NCBI RefSeq assembly: GCF_030272615.1
Contig: NC_081412.1
Location: forward strand, 343,473,870 to 343,537,869
Origin: Cryptomeria japonica
Taxonomy: Eukaryota; Streptophyta; Pinopsida; Cupressales; Cupressaceae
DNA length: 64,000 nucleotides
Reading direction: 5' to 3'
Position numbers and translations under genes: made by a program. The stretch's first letter is position 1. Each line of letters begins with the position of its first letter. Positions 10,298-20,790 of the stretch are shown piece by piece. The notes beneath the pieces are model-generated. The model was given only the letters and a program-made list of their open reading frames with translations, was not told where the DNA came from and did not search any database.

Positions 10298-12333
10298 ATA
10301 AGGTCTTTAAGAGGTTCCCACAAAAATATCTTGACATGATGAGTAATGTGACCTCCTCAAGTAAGCAAATTAATGTGCAAAAACAACAAGGCGGTGAGTT
10401 GTTAGGTTTCTCTCTGCATCCAAATGAAGAACATGTGCAACAAGAAACCCAACCCACCTTGATGAGTAAACGTGCTTCAAAGGCATTGACAGTGACTATT
10501 CCTCAAAAGTCCACATTCAAAATAATAAACAATCCATTGTTTAATGCAACACCTTTAACACCAGATCAAATGAAGGCCACACAAATGTTGATGACAGGTG
10601 TCCCTCAACAAGAAGTGATTCCTCGAATACCAAAAAGTGGACCCAAATCTAAGATGCAAGAAAGCTTTACGATTGGAATGTCTGATCTTACAAATGTTCA
10701 AATTGCCTTTCCTTCATGCCAAAGCATTAATCCCTTGCCAAAATCCCCCATGCATATTCAAAGTCCAACTCCATGTCAAGAGGATAGTTTAGAGCATGAA
10801 GAAATGTGTCTTGAAACAGATCAAGATCAAGATCCCAAAACTTTATCATCCCATCCAATTGTTGACCAGGACCCCATCTTCCCACACATTCATAATGATC
10901 CTCCTATCACTATCCATTCTATCCAAGAGAACAACACCTTTTCAAGTCCTATTGACACTCCATTCTCCAAGCAAGATCAAGATATCTTAGTCCATCCAAT
11001 CCCAAATGATCCCCTTCCATTTCACAAACACAATGTCCTTTCAAATCCCATTGACATTCCACTTTCTAAGAAAGATCAAGATATCCCTTACATCCTTTCC
11101 AATGATCTTCCTCCTTGTCAAGATCAAATCATTCCTTCAGATCCTCCACAAGATCCACTTGTTCCTCCATCTCCTTGTCCTAATCTCATTTCTTTTGATG
11201 ATCCCATTATTTCTCCCATTCCATCTCTTGAAGAGCCTATCATTGAACCATGCCCACTACATGATCCTAATCCCCCTCATGATCCTAATCCCCCTCATGA
11301 TTCTAACGTGTCAGTGCAAGATGTTCATGAACCCTCGACATGCATAATTGGTTCTTCCACTTTGGTGCAATCCAATCCACTTCAAGATCTCATTATTTCT
11401 CTCATATCATATCCACCTCATAATGGACTCGCGTCTTCTTCCCAAAGAAAAGAGTATCCTACAAGTCAAGATATTCATAAAGGCAAAGGAGTAGACCTTC
11501 ATAAGCAAGAATCTCTCCATATCAAAGAGTATACTAATGGTCATGGCTACACAACTCACTCTCAAGACGTTGGTATCCCTCCATCAAAATCAAAACATAC
11601 ACCTTCCCCATCATCGCTTCCATCCATTCTAGGTCCCTATATCCCTCCATCTCCTATGCAACATCAGCAAAGGCACACATCTTGGAGAACCTTCCATCCA
11701 TCCCACATGCCTCCATATCATTCCCATCCACACCGACATTCATTTCCTCCTCCAAGCAATTTGGATGCCAAGTATAAAAGTCATAAGTCTAAAAATCCAC
11801 ATGTATTCAAGGATCAACATGTCCAATCTAATCGGCATGTCAAAACAAAGAACAATATGATTTATAAAGAAAAAGAAAAATACAAAAGGCCACAAAGGCC
11901 CACTGAGCAAAATAAAGCAAAGTTAAAATATATATGGGTTCCTAAATCCCTTGTGCAAGCAATGCACTCCAAGGAACCACAAAAGCATGAAAAATCAAAA
12001 ACCATGTGGATCCCCAAGAAGCTCCTTGAAGCACAAAAAGAAACATCCAGCTTGGCATCCAAAATTGTTGTTCCTCCATCTAAACTTTCCAAGTCTATTC
12101 CTCCATCACATTCTTCATCCGTTTTGGGCCCTTATGTCCCAAAATCCATAGCCTTTCCTCCATCCAAATCTCAATATCCAAAATCCATTTTTCCTCCATC
12201 AATCCATCACCCATCAAGGTGTGTGCCAATGTCGATCTTGCCAACATTTCCATCCAACGAAACCCAATTCTTCCAATACCCTATCCATTATCCAATGCAT
12301 ATTTTCCATCCTTCCATCCAATCCTTTGCATAA
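10282..12333 (+). CDS. ORF2 of the young LTR element, 683-aa proline-rich protein
   Basis: A long open frame runs from 10282 to 12333, in the -1 frame relative to ORF1. Its first ATG overlaps the A7 run, so a -1 shift there would yield one product of about 829 aa. The protein is rich in Pro, Ser, His and Asp. It holds short internal repeats: (P)NPPHD near residues 325-340, ILGPYIPPS and VLGPYVPKS, and the paired blocks YIWVPKSLVQAM and MWIPKKLLEAQ near residues 550-590. I see no CCHC knuckle, no DSG or DTG protease and no RT motif. Its intactness fits the young LTRs. It may be a structural or spacer-like protein; function unknown. Confidence 0.65.
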   Translation: MDKFLNKVFKRFPQKYLDMMSNVTSSSKQINVQKQQGGELLGFSLHPNEEHVQQETQPTLMSKRASKALTVTIPQKSTFKIINNPLFNATPLTPDQMKATQMLMTGVPQQEVIPRIPKSGPKSKMQESFTIGMSDLTNVQIAFPSCQSINPLPKSPMHIQSPTPCQEDSLEHEEMCLETDQDQDPKTLSSHPIVDQDPIFPHIHNDPPITIHSIQENNTFSSPIDTPFSKQDQDILVHPIPNDPLPFHKHNVLSNPIDIPLSKKDQDIPYILSNDLPPCQDQIIPSDPPQDPLVPPSPCPNLISFDDPIISPIPSLEEPIIEPCPLHDPNPPHDPNPPHDSNVSVQDVHEPSTCIIGSSTLVQSNPLQDLIISLISYPPHNGLASSSQRKEYPTSQDIHKGKGVDLHKQESLHIKEYTNGHGYTTHSQDVGIPPSKSKHTPSPSSLPSILGPYIPPSPMQHQQRHTSWRTFHPSHMPPYHSHPHRHSFPPPSNLDAKYKSHKSKNPHVFKDQHVQSNRHVKTKNNMIYKEKEKYKRPQRPTEQNKAKLKYIWVPKSLVQAMHSKEPQKHEKSKTMWIPKKLLEAQKETSSLASKIVVPPSKLSKSIPPSHSSSVLGPYVPKSIAFPPSKSQYPKSIFPPSIHHPSRCVPMSILPTFPSNETQFFQYPIHYPMHIFHPSIQSFA

Positions 12334-15300
12334 ATCCTTGCCTTAGTGTCATGTCATTTTCCATGTCCTTATCCTACCAACATCTTTGAGCATACTTTTA
12401 AAGGTCATGGTCTATTTTTTTCAAGGCTACTATCCAAACAAAAAGACGCTTGAGTCCTTCTTCCATTCCCTATCATGTGTCCGTCTTCTTCTGAAAAAGT
12501 CAAAATCCAAAAAAATCAAAAAAAAGTGAAAAAGTGAAAAAAGAAAGACAAAAGAAAAAAAAGTAAAGAAAAATAATTCGTCCACTGGTGAAAACCTGGC
12601 AAACAGGCGCCTTGGGCAAGTACCGTGATGAAAACCTGGCAAACAAGCGTCATGCGTAATCCATGAACTTCTTGCACACCACACTTGGGGGCAGATTTCC
12701 TCCTTCATATCCTATTGCCCTTCATTATCCTATCATACCATGTCATTACCCTTCATATCCTATTGTCACTCATGTCCATTTCATCTTTCCACCTTTGATC
12801 TTGACAAGGCTGAGGATCTTCATGAGCATCATGTATCTTGTTTGCAGCTTTTAGTCTATCATAGCTTTTGGTCATTTATCCATTTGCTTATTATAACCTT
12901 TCATCCATATTCCCTGGCTTATCGCAACTTTCTGCCACTATCCCTTAGCCAATCCCGACCTTTAGTCCATGTCCTTTATCCATTCTTGGTCTTGCTTATC
13001 CTATCCATATCTTTTTCATCCCTTGATCTTGATCTGACATAAGGACACAAAATTTAAACATGGTTTTAAAACACCTCTTGACATGTCCCTCATGCCATGT
13101 TCCTGCTATACATTGTCATATCCAGTCTCTTGTCCCATCACGCAATAGCTCTTGGAAATTGCATCTGCGTTGTCTCCATAATAAAAGGCCTTTGTCTTCC
13201 CTCTATCCACCATCATTTCAGCAAGCCTATTTATTCACCTGTCATATTCCTTGCCTTGCTAGACACTGGGGGCAAAAATCATAAAAATCAAACAATGTCA
13301 TGCAAAAATCATGAAAAAAAAAAAATCATAAAAATTGCAAAAATGTCCTGAAATAATCCAAAAAAAATTGGAAAATGTCCTAAAATAAATCAAAAAAAAT
13401 AAAAAATCAAACAATGTCATGAAAAGATCATAAAACATTTAAAAACGTCCTGAAATAATTCAAAAAAAAATTGAAAAATGTCCTGAAAAAATTCATAAAA
13501 ATTGAAAAATGTCCTGAAACAAATCATAAAAATTGAAAAATGTCTTGAAAAATTTCATAAAAATTGAAAAATGTCCTGAAAAAATTCATAAAAATTGAAA
13601 AATGTCCTGAACAAATCCAGAAAAATTGAATAATGTCCTGAAAAAAAATCCATAAAAATCGAATAATGTCCTTAAAAAATCCAGAAAAATCGAATAAAGT
13701 CCTGAAAAAATGAACACAAAAAAATTATAAAACTCGAAAACAAAAACAAAAACATGCATTTTGGAATAAAGTATTCCCTTTATGCATCGACAGATCACTA
13801 AGCATTCATCCAAGAACACTTGCAATCAATCCAACATTGTGCTTTAACTGAAATCATGCTTTAACCAGATGAACTTTTTCAATCAAATCAAGCATTCAAA
13901 CTGATCCAAACTGTCATATCAATCGCATATCCGCATCAAAACAATCATTTGTCCTTGTCACATTATCATGGGTCTTATACAGGGTGTGGTATACTCGAAA
14001 CCAGACTGTGTCCTGTCTTAGACGGGGTATCACATTTCCTGAAACCAGACAGCATGATCGTCCTATCAGCACGTTCAACTTTTGACAATAAAGATCCAGA
14101 TGTTTGTTTGATTTGTTGGAATTTGTGCATCTTATCTTTTTAATTGATTTATCTTTGGCTTCGATCATGTTCCTATGTCGCTCGATGATGTCACTGAGTG
14201 ATTTAGAGTGACCGGGATGGCTCATGGTCTCTTTCTTTGATTGTGATTGTTGCTTGTCTATGCTATGTTTGTCTTTTGCAAATAGGGTTGCATTTCAGCT
14301 CTGGCCTTCAATGCCACGATGCTACGCATCCATTTTGCTAAATAAAAATAAAGGTTCTCACCTACAAAGTGCATTACTGAAAGCAAATTTTTTTTGTCAT
14401 CTTTCACTGTCCTCTATCTCATTTCTTACTAACATTTCTTCCGTCCGGTCGGCTAGTCAGTTCAGTCTAGTGCTCCGATATCCAAACACATATGCTGCAT
14501 CCTGCATTCATCGGTTAGTACATTTGCATTCCATCACATATTACATCAAGTATTTTATCCATTTCATATTATAAATGCATCAAAAACACATAAAAAAAAA
14601 TACATCCATACATGTTCATAAAAAAGTGCATAAGTTATCCATACATGCAAAATAACATAAGTCATAACATATTGCATCCTATCATATTGATGTATTTCGT
14701 ATCACATATCATAATCATATCGGAGTACAAAATTGGACTATCTATCCTAAGTATGGTCCGCAGGTTGACTATATAATGTCAAACTACATAATGTCCACTG
14801 TCTGTCATAAGGAGTACGTGCCTCTGTCACTGGGTGCTCCCTCTGTCCTCCTCACCCCCGCAATGTCCCGAAAGCAATCAAAATTCATGAAATTCAAAAC
14901 ATGGGTTTTTGAGATCCATACCGCTGCTCCTGCGTCCTCCGGTCGTCTGAATGTGCGTACACATTCTCCAAGGTGATCCACCGTTGGAATGTTCGCCATC
15001 TATCTGCAAGTGTCCTTGTCCAGAGCAAAAAATCCTCCTCCTTGTCTAGTGCAAATGAGCCATTTTCAACCTCTTGGTCTCATTTATAGCTCTTTGTCAT
15101 TGCATAGATGGACGTGCGTCTTCTCCATCTTATGTTGGTCGCGGTCTTGTGCACCTTAAATTGCTTGTCCTTCCTGCATCCGATCTCCGATTATCAGTCT
15201 GTTCGATCCTATCTTTTTTTATCGATCAATTGGCCTCTTTTCTGCATGTTTCCGGCCAATTCCTCGAGGGGGCATGCATATGTCATTATTATTGTCTGGG

Positions 15301-15350
15301 GCATTTTTATTATTGTTCTTTGAAACAACGCTCAGAATCGCATTGTCTCA
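12334..15350 (+). other. 3' untranslated internal region of the young LTR element
   Basis: No coding frame is supported. Near 12585-12660 a segment containing GAAAACCTGGCAAACA occurs twice, about 46 bp apart. A minisatellite lies at 13300-13735. The rest is ordinary AT-rich sequence; scattered short frames show no domain. Confidence 0.5.
13300..13735. repeat. Minisatellite with AATTGAAAAATGTCCTGAAA units
   Basis: About a dozen imperfect units of roughly 30-40 bp contain TCATAAAAATTGAAAAATGTCC or close variants. The units are adjacent, with no regular unrelated spacers, so this is a minisatellite and not a CRISPR array. Confidence 0.85.
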
Positions 15351-15363
15351 AAGAGGGGCAAAA
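15351..15363 (+). other. Polypurine tract of the young LTR element
   Basis: AAGAGGGGCAAAA lies directly before the TGTAGGCACC start of the downstream LTR, the standard position of the plus-strand primer. Confidence 0.85.
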
Positions 15364-17030
15364 TGTAGGCACCCAAAAATGGTCAACGCTTGCAAGGTCA
15401 TACTTTAACATTTGCGCATTGCCTCATTTTAGGTTTTTGCGTCGCATTAACATTTCTCCTATGTCACGCACTTGGTCTTTATCATTTGCGAACATCGAGT
15501 CATTCTTCTACATTCTTCAATCATCTCGCCTTCGAATTTGGTCTTGTTGATAACATTATCCAATCATGATTTTGATTAATTTTACCCTGTCGCATCAATG
15601 TGCGTATTCATTTGTCATCATTTTGGACATCGTCAATCCTAATTAGGGTTTTGTCCTCCTGTCAATCCTGTCAATCTTATCAATCTTATCATCAATCCTG
15701 TCAATCTTATCAATCGTATCATCAATGTCATCATTTTGGACATCGTCAATCCTAATTAGGGTTTTGTCCTCTTTTCAGTCTTGTCATCACGCGATCGATT
15801 TGTCATCAATCGTTGTCATGTTCAATCTTGTCATCTTGCGATCAATTTGTCATTGATCGTGGTCATTATCAATCTTGTCATTTTGCAATCTATTTGTCAT
15901 CGATTTTTGTCCTCTTTTCAATCTTGTCATTTTTGCGATCGATTTGTCATCAATCGTGGTCATTTTCAATCTTGTCATCTTGCAATCCATTTTGTTGCCG
16001 ATCCTTGTCCTCTTGTCGATTTTGTCATTTTGCGATCATTTCGCTATCGATCATTGTCTATCTCAATTATGTCAATTTGGATCAATTTGTCATTGTTCCT
16101 CGTCAATTGGCGCATTTATCAAATCATTTTGTCGCATTGGTCATTTATCAATTCAAAATCATGACATTAATTATCTTCAATCAAGACCTAATTGTCATTT
16201 TCGCATTTCTAATTCGTCTTCTAGGGTTTTATGGTTTATTCATTTAACCTAATTTGCCATTTCTTCCTCTAGGATTACTAAATTATTTATTAATCCTAAG
16301 TTTCCTCATTAGAATTAAATATTCATTTAATTGGCTAATTATTCCTCTTTGTGAATTGATTAATAAATGAAAAATTATTAATTAATTCACTAATTCCTAA
16401 ATTCTAATTTCTATCAATTTCTAATTCCTAATTTGTCATCAATTTCAATTTCCTAATTTTTCAAATTTCTAATTCCTTTTCCCTCCTAATTCATCTCCTA
16501 ATTCTATGGGAGTGACATTTCAATTTGTCATGAAATTGTCATAATTGATAATCAATCAATTTTGACATGAAATGTGTCATAATTTGTCATCAATTATCAA
16601 TCAATTAAATTGTGCATGGAAAGTGCATAATTTGTCATAATTGACATATTGATTTGCAATTTCCATTTGAATTGCATCATGCCAATCTTGTCATTTATCC
16701 AATTCTTCTATAAATTGGATAGTTTTCTTCAATCAATCCCGGGATGAATCCCGAATTTCTGTCAAACTACCGAACTTACGTTTCTAGTACTCTTGAGCTT
16801 TTTGCTTTCAATTGTGTGAGCACTTGTAGGTGAGATCCACAAACCCATTGAAGAGGAAAGAACAACAATGGAGCCGCATGGAAGAAGCATCCGAATTGTT
16901 ATATGGTTTGCATGATATTTTCTTTTAGATGCTTTGTTTTCATACCTCTATTGAATGTGCTTTGGAATTAGGTTCATTTCAATGAGAGTTCTTTTGATTG
17001 AGCTAGCATGTCTTGTGTTTTGATTGATCT
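15364..17030 (+). repeat. 3' LTR of the young LTR element
   Basis: It is a near-perfect copy of 7520-9177. Differences seen by eye are a few substitutions, mostly C/T or A/G transitions, and one short indel near 15665-15690. Shared sequence stops at TTGATTGATCT (17030). After that, 34 bp without counterpart in the 5' LTR precede a CA followed by ATACC (17065-17069), which matches the 5 bp before the 5' LTR. Whether that is a real target duplication is unclear. Confidence 0.85.
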
Positions 17031-17799
17031 ACTTGTTTTGATGATTCCTAATTTCTATGCTACAATACCAATAACCTCCTCCTTTGTGCTCGGCTTTGTC
17101 TTTCTTATCAGGTATCGCCGTAACCCAAAACTCCTTTCATCGATAGTTTGAGCTATCCCGATGGCTTAGTATTCCCACTTAGTATTTCCGACAACTCGAT
17201 GAAATTTACTGTCTACTTCACATTGTCTTTCATCAGTGTAGGTTATACCGATCACCTCATCGGCTATCGACATAACATTTTTCTCATGCCTCCGATAATG
17301 AATGTTATGCTGATGAACACCTTCTTCTAAACTTCCTTTTGGTTCTCCTTCAGAGTGATCAGTCTAGGTCATGCCGATAAGTTTTCTCATTATTTATGCC
17401 AATCAGTCTTATTGGGGTAACTTACACCGATGGTTCAAATTTGACAATTATACAAATTAAGCTCTTCTTCATATATCACTCGCACTTGTAACCCTTTATG
17501 GAAACCTTGCATGTGCTAATAGATGAAAAAAACTATCACATAGGCCCAGAGAATGCCTTGTAAGGTTCCCAATGCTGTCATGCTGAAACTTCCTCATGTA
17601 GTTCATACTCAGTGCCAACCCTTAGCATGCCCTCATGGTGCTTGTCCAATTCTGAAAAACAGGGTCAGAGAGGGATTTTTTTTTATATTGCAACACATAT
17701 CTTGCACATACAATCCAACAATAAATGCTCTTATGTTTAAATGTACATATAAAACATCAAAGAAATAGCACATAATATTTTATAAAAATGTGTGCTAAC
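17031..17799. other. Flanking repeat field and non-coding spacer
   Basis: Up to about 17430 this continues the CCGATGA / TATCG repeat field seen at 6665-7519. From there to 17799 I see no gene or repeat structure. Confidence 0.5.
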
Positions 17800-19953
17800 A
17801 GGAAGAAGATGAGAAGATAAGTTCTTTCATGGATAGAGTCAATGAGATTGTCATGGGTATCAAATGTTGTGTTGGATCAGTTAGTGAGGATGAGATAGTG
17901 TCAAAAGTTCTGAGATTTCTACCTCTGGCTTACAAGATGAAGGCTACTGCTATCAATGAACTCCAGACAATGTCAAGTGTACCCTTGTGACTAGAGATAC
18001 ATTAATTGGGAAATTGACTGCTTTTGAACTTGGAGACCAGGGTGCTACTAAAACTGAGATTGCATTTAAAGCATCTACCTCTGGTAAGAAGAAGATAGAT
18101 TGGAAAGAGATGTATATTAAGGATATGGAGGAAACTGAGAAAGAAGAAAGAGAACTTGAAGAGCTGGAAGTCCTGATTGCTAGAAGAATTCCTAAAGGAC
18201 CAGCTGGAAGTAAGTATGAAGGAAAAGTTCCTTTTAAATGTTTTTCATGCAATAAGATTGGACATTTTGCATCTAGATGTCCTGAAAGAGCTGCTAGTAA
18301 TCATGAAAAATTTGTGAGGAATTATAAGCCTAATCTTGAATATCAAAGCATACCTAGATTCAAAAGAAATAAGGATAAATCATGTTATTATGCTGGTGAT
18401 GATGATTTTGGTATTACTAATGATGATGATGATGAACCTGTGAGTGGATCTAGTAATTGTGCCTCATCCAGCAAGTATTTGGTCTTTATTGCTATTAAGG
18501 ATGATTCTCCAGAATTTGTCATTGAAACAACACATATTAAAGAAAAGGCTTTAGCAGCAAAAATTGAAGAGAAGGATGAAGGAGTTACAAGCAGTAGTTG
18601 CTCTCATCACATGCCTGGTGACAAAAGAAAATTCTTCTCATTGCAAGAATTTGATGGTGGATTGGTCAAATTTGGAGACAACAAGGCATGTAGGATCAAA
18701 GGCAAAGGAACAATATCATTGGATGGTAAGACTAATACTGATAATGTTTATTATGTTGAAGGCTTAAAGCATAATCTTTTAAGTGTAGGTCAAATGGTGG
18801 ATAAAGGATTTCATTTGCAATTCAAGGATGGAAAATGTAAGATCATCAATAAATCTGGATTGGAGATTGCTTTTGGAACTCAAACCAAAGGTAATATCTT
18901 TCATTTGAACTTTGGTGAGAAGGCTTGCTTAATTGCTCAAATTGACGAAAGTTGGCTATGGCATAAAAGGATGTGTTATGTAAATTTTGATTGCATTGTA
19001 AAGATCAATTCAATACCGGTTGTCAGAGATTTCCCCAAGATTGTTAAACCTCATAATATTGTATGTAGAGAATGTCAAATGGGTAAGCAAGTTAGAGCTT
19101 CTTTCAGAAGTGTACATGATAAATCTAATGAAATTCTTGGTCTTATTCATACTAATTTGTGTGGACCGGAAAGGACTAAAACCTTTTAAGGTGATAGATA
19201 TTTTATGTTACTTATTGGTGACTATTCTAGAATGGTGTGGGTAGAATTTTTAAAAGAGAAATCTGAAGCTTTTGAGAAATTCGAAATCTTTAAAGCTATG
19301 GTTGAGACTGAGATAGGACTAAAGATAAAGTGCTTAAGATCGTATCGCGGTGGCGAGTTTACATCCGGTGAGTTCAACAACTTTTGTGAAGGAATGGTAT
19401 TAGGAGACAACTTTCTACACCTAGGACTCCACAACAAAATTAATTAGTGGAAAGAAAGAACATAACAGTTTTGGATGCAACAAGGACAATGATGACAAAA
19501 GCTAAATTACCCGATATCTATTGGAGGGAAGCTATCAATACAACGGTATATACTTTCAATAGAGTACACATAAATGGTGATACTGGTAAGACTCCTTATG
19601 AACTATGGTTTGGTCATACTCCTACTGTTAGATATTTCAGAATTTTTGGAAGAAAATGTTACGTTACAAGAGATGTTGCATTAGGAAAGTTTGATCCTAG
19701 AAGTGATGAAGGAATATTTTTGGGTTATTCTACTAAGAGAAAAGAATATAGATGTTATAACAAAAGATTGAATAGGATAATGGAAAGCATAAATGTCAAG
19801 GTGGATGAGCATGACAATAATCAGATCAGATCATTTGATTATGGACCAGAAGATGAATTTATCAGACCTGAACCGGTAATGCAAAAATTAGTTCTGAATA
19901 GTGAACCAGTGACACCGGTAGCATCAAAAAATTCAACAGTGACAGATGGATAG
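17800..19953 (+). pseudogene. Copia gag, protease and integrase remnant
   Basis: The gag end is recognisable (FMDRVNEIVMGIKCC, then SEDEIVSKVLR), followed by a frameshift near 17990. A CCHC zinc knuckle is intact (CFSCNKIGHFASRC, 18239-18280). The protease site usually read as DSGCSHH in relatives is SSSCSHH here, so its aspartate is lost. The pre-integrase zinc motif has WHKR but CYVNF where relatives have a second His. The integrase core begins after a stop near 19188. The usual SDRGGEF text reads SYRGGEF, so a catalytic Asp is missing. The integrase C-terminal part (FGHTPTVRYFRIFGRKCYV) runs to a stop at 19953. The copy cannot be autonomous. Confidence 0.85.
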
Positions 19954-20129
19954 CAGGATGAGTTAGTAAATCAAGAAAATTCAAAGACTCTCAGGTATGT
20001 AAAACTAAATCATTTTGAAGATCAGATCTTTGGGGTGTATGCCCTTGGTTTCCTTGTGTTGTGCACCGCAGTGCTTGGTTTTGTGACATGGTTTAACTGT
20101 CTCTTATGGATTATGTTGGTTTCATGGCT

Positions 20130-20474
20130 TAGTAAGAAAAAATCATGCACTTCATTGTCTACTGCTGAAGAAGAATATGTTGCAACTGCTACCAACTGTA
20201 CTCAGATTTTATGGATGAAACAATGTTAAAGGATATAAGGGTAAGTTATGATGAGCCTATTGTTATTCACTGTGATAATACTGATGCTAATGATATGACA
20301 AAGAATCTGGTATTTCATTCCAAATCAAAACAAATTTCTATAAGGTATAATTTCTTGAAGGAAAAGGTTGAAGCAAAGGAAGTCAGATTGGTTTATGTGC
20401 CTACTAAGGAACAAATTGCATATATTCTAACAAAACCATTGCCTAAATACACTTTTGAATATCTCAGAGATTAG
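20130..20474 (+). pseudogene. Copia RNase H C-terminal remnant
   Basis: The text WLSKKKSCTSLSTAEEEYVA (20130-20190) is the RNase H block around the catalytic Glu. A frameshift near 20215 separates it from CDNTDANDMTKNLVFHSKSK and TKPLPKYTFEYLRD (to 20474). Relatives have CDN(S/M)AAIDM here. The reverse transcriptase that should precede it is absent. Confidence 0.85.
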
Positions 20475-20580
20475 TTGGGGGTTACCAACCCTCCAGAAGA
20501 GACTTAGAGATGCAGAGATGCATCAATCCGATGAGCTTATCAGACATACTTTTCTAATCCAGCTTGATGAAGATGGTGCT

Positions 20581-20599
20581 ACTACTCAGGGGGAGTAGT
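20581..20599 (+). other. Conserved hairpin after the Copia pol stop
   Basis: ACTACTC (20581-20587) pairs with GAGTAGT (20593-20599) around a 5-nt AGGGG loop. The same hairpin is present in the minus-strand Copia at 44466-44484, and with one mismatch in the copy at 59278-59296. Confidence 0.6.
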
Positions 20600-20778
20600 C
20601 AACCGTTTGGTTTAGTATCCATCATTTGTCATTGATGTCAAAGGGGGAGAAGGTATTCATGTGAAAACTGCTAGATCTTTTGATGGTGTTTATTTCAGAT
20701 CAGTCATTTCTCTTTTGGAGATTGTTGGCATTCCTTGGCACTTGGATGCTTTTCACATTCAGTGTTGCCATCAATGCC

Positions 20779-20790
20779 AAAGGGGGAGAT
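20779..20790 (+). other. Copia polypurine tract, with an upstream duplicate
   Basis: AAAGGGGGAGAT directly precedes the TGTTGGCAAT start of the LTR. A near-identical block, ATTGATGTCAAAGGGGGAGA, lies 140 bp upstream at 20631-20650. Confidence 0.8.

Larger units (their letters stand above)
7520..17030 (+). mobile_element. Young non-autonomous LTR retrotransposon (large, no pol)
   Basis: Two nearly identical direct repeats of about 1.66 kb (7520-9177 and 15364-17030) flank an internal region of about 6.2 kb. The downstream LTR is preceded by the tract AAGAGGGGCAAAA (15351-15363). The internal region carries two overlapping ORFs with no protease, reverse transcriptase or integrase motif, then about 3 kb of untranslated, partly minisatellite DNA. 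That design fits a large retrotransposon derivative mobilised in trans by a Gypsy relative. By eye the LTRs differ by only a handful of substitutions plus one short indel, so the insertion is recent. The right boundary is uncertain, and I could not find a primer-binding site matching a common tRNA. Confidence 0.8.

Noticed and set aside
13300-13735. Regular repeats resembling a CRISPR array
   Set aside because: Units are contiguous and imperfect with no unique spacers, there are no cas genes, and the context is a plant LTR element.
13914-14225. Minus-strand frame of 103 codons inside the young LTR element
   Set aside because: No homology recognised, antisense to the element and surrounded by non-coding repeats; likely chance.
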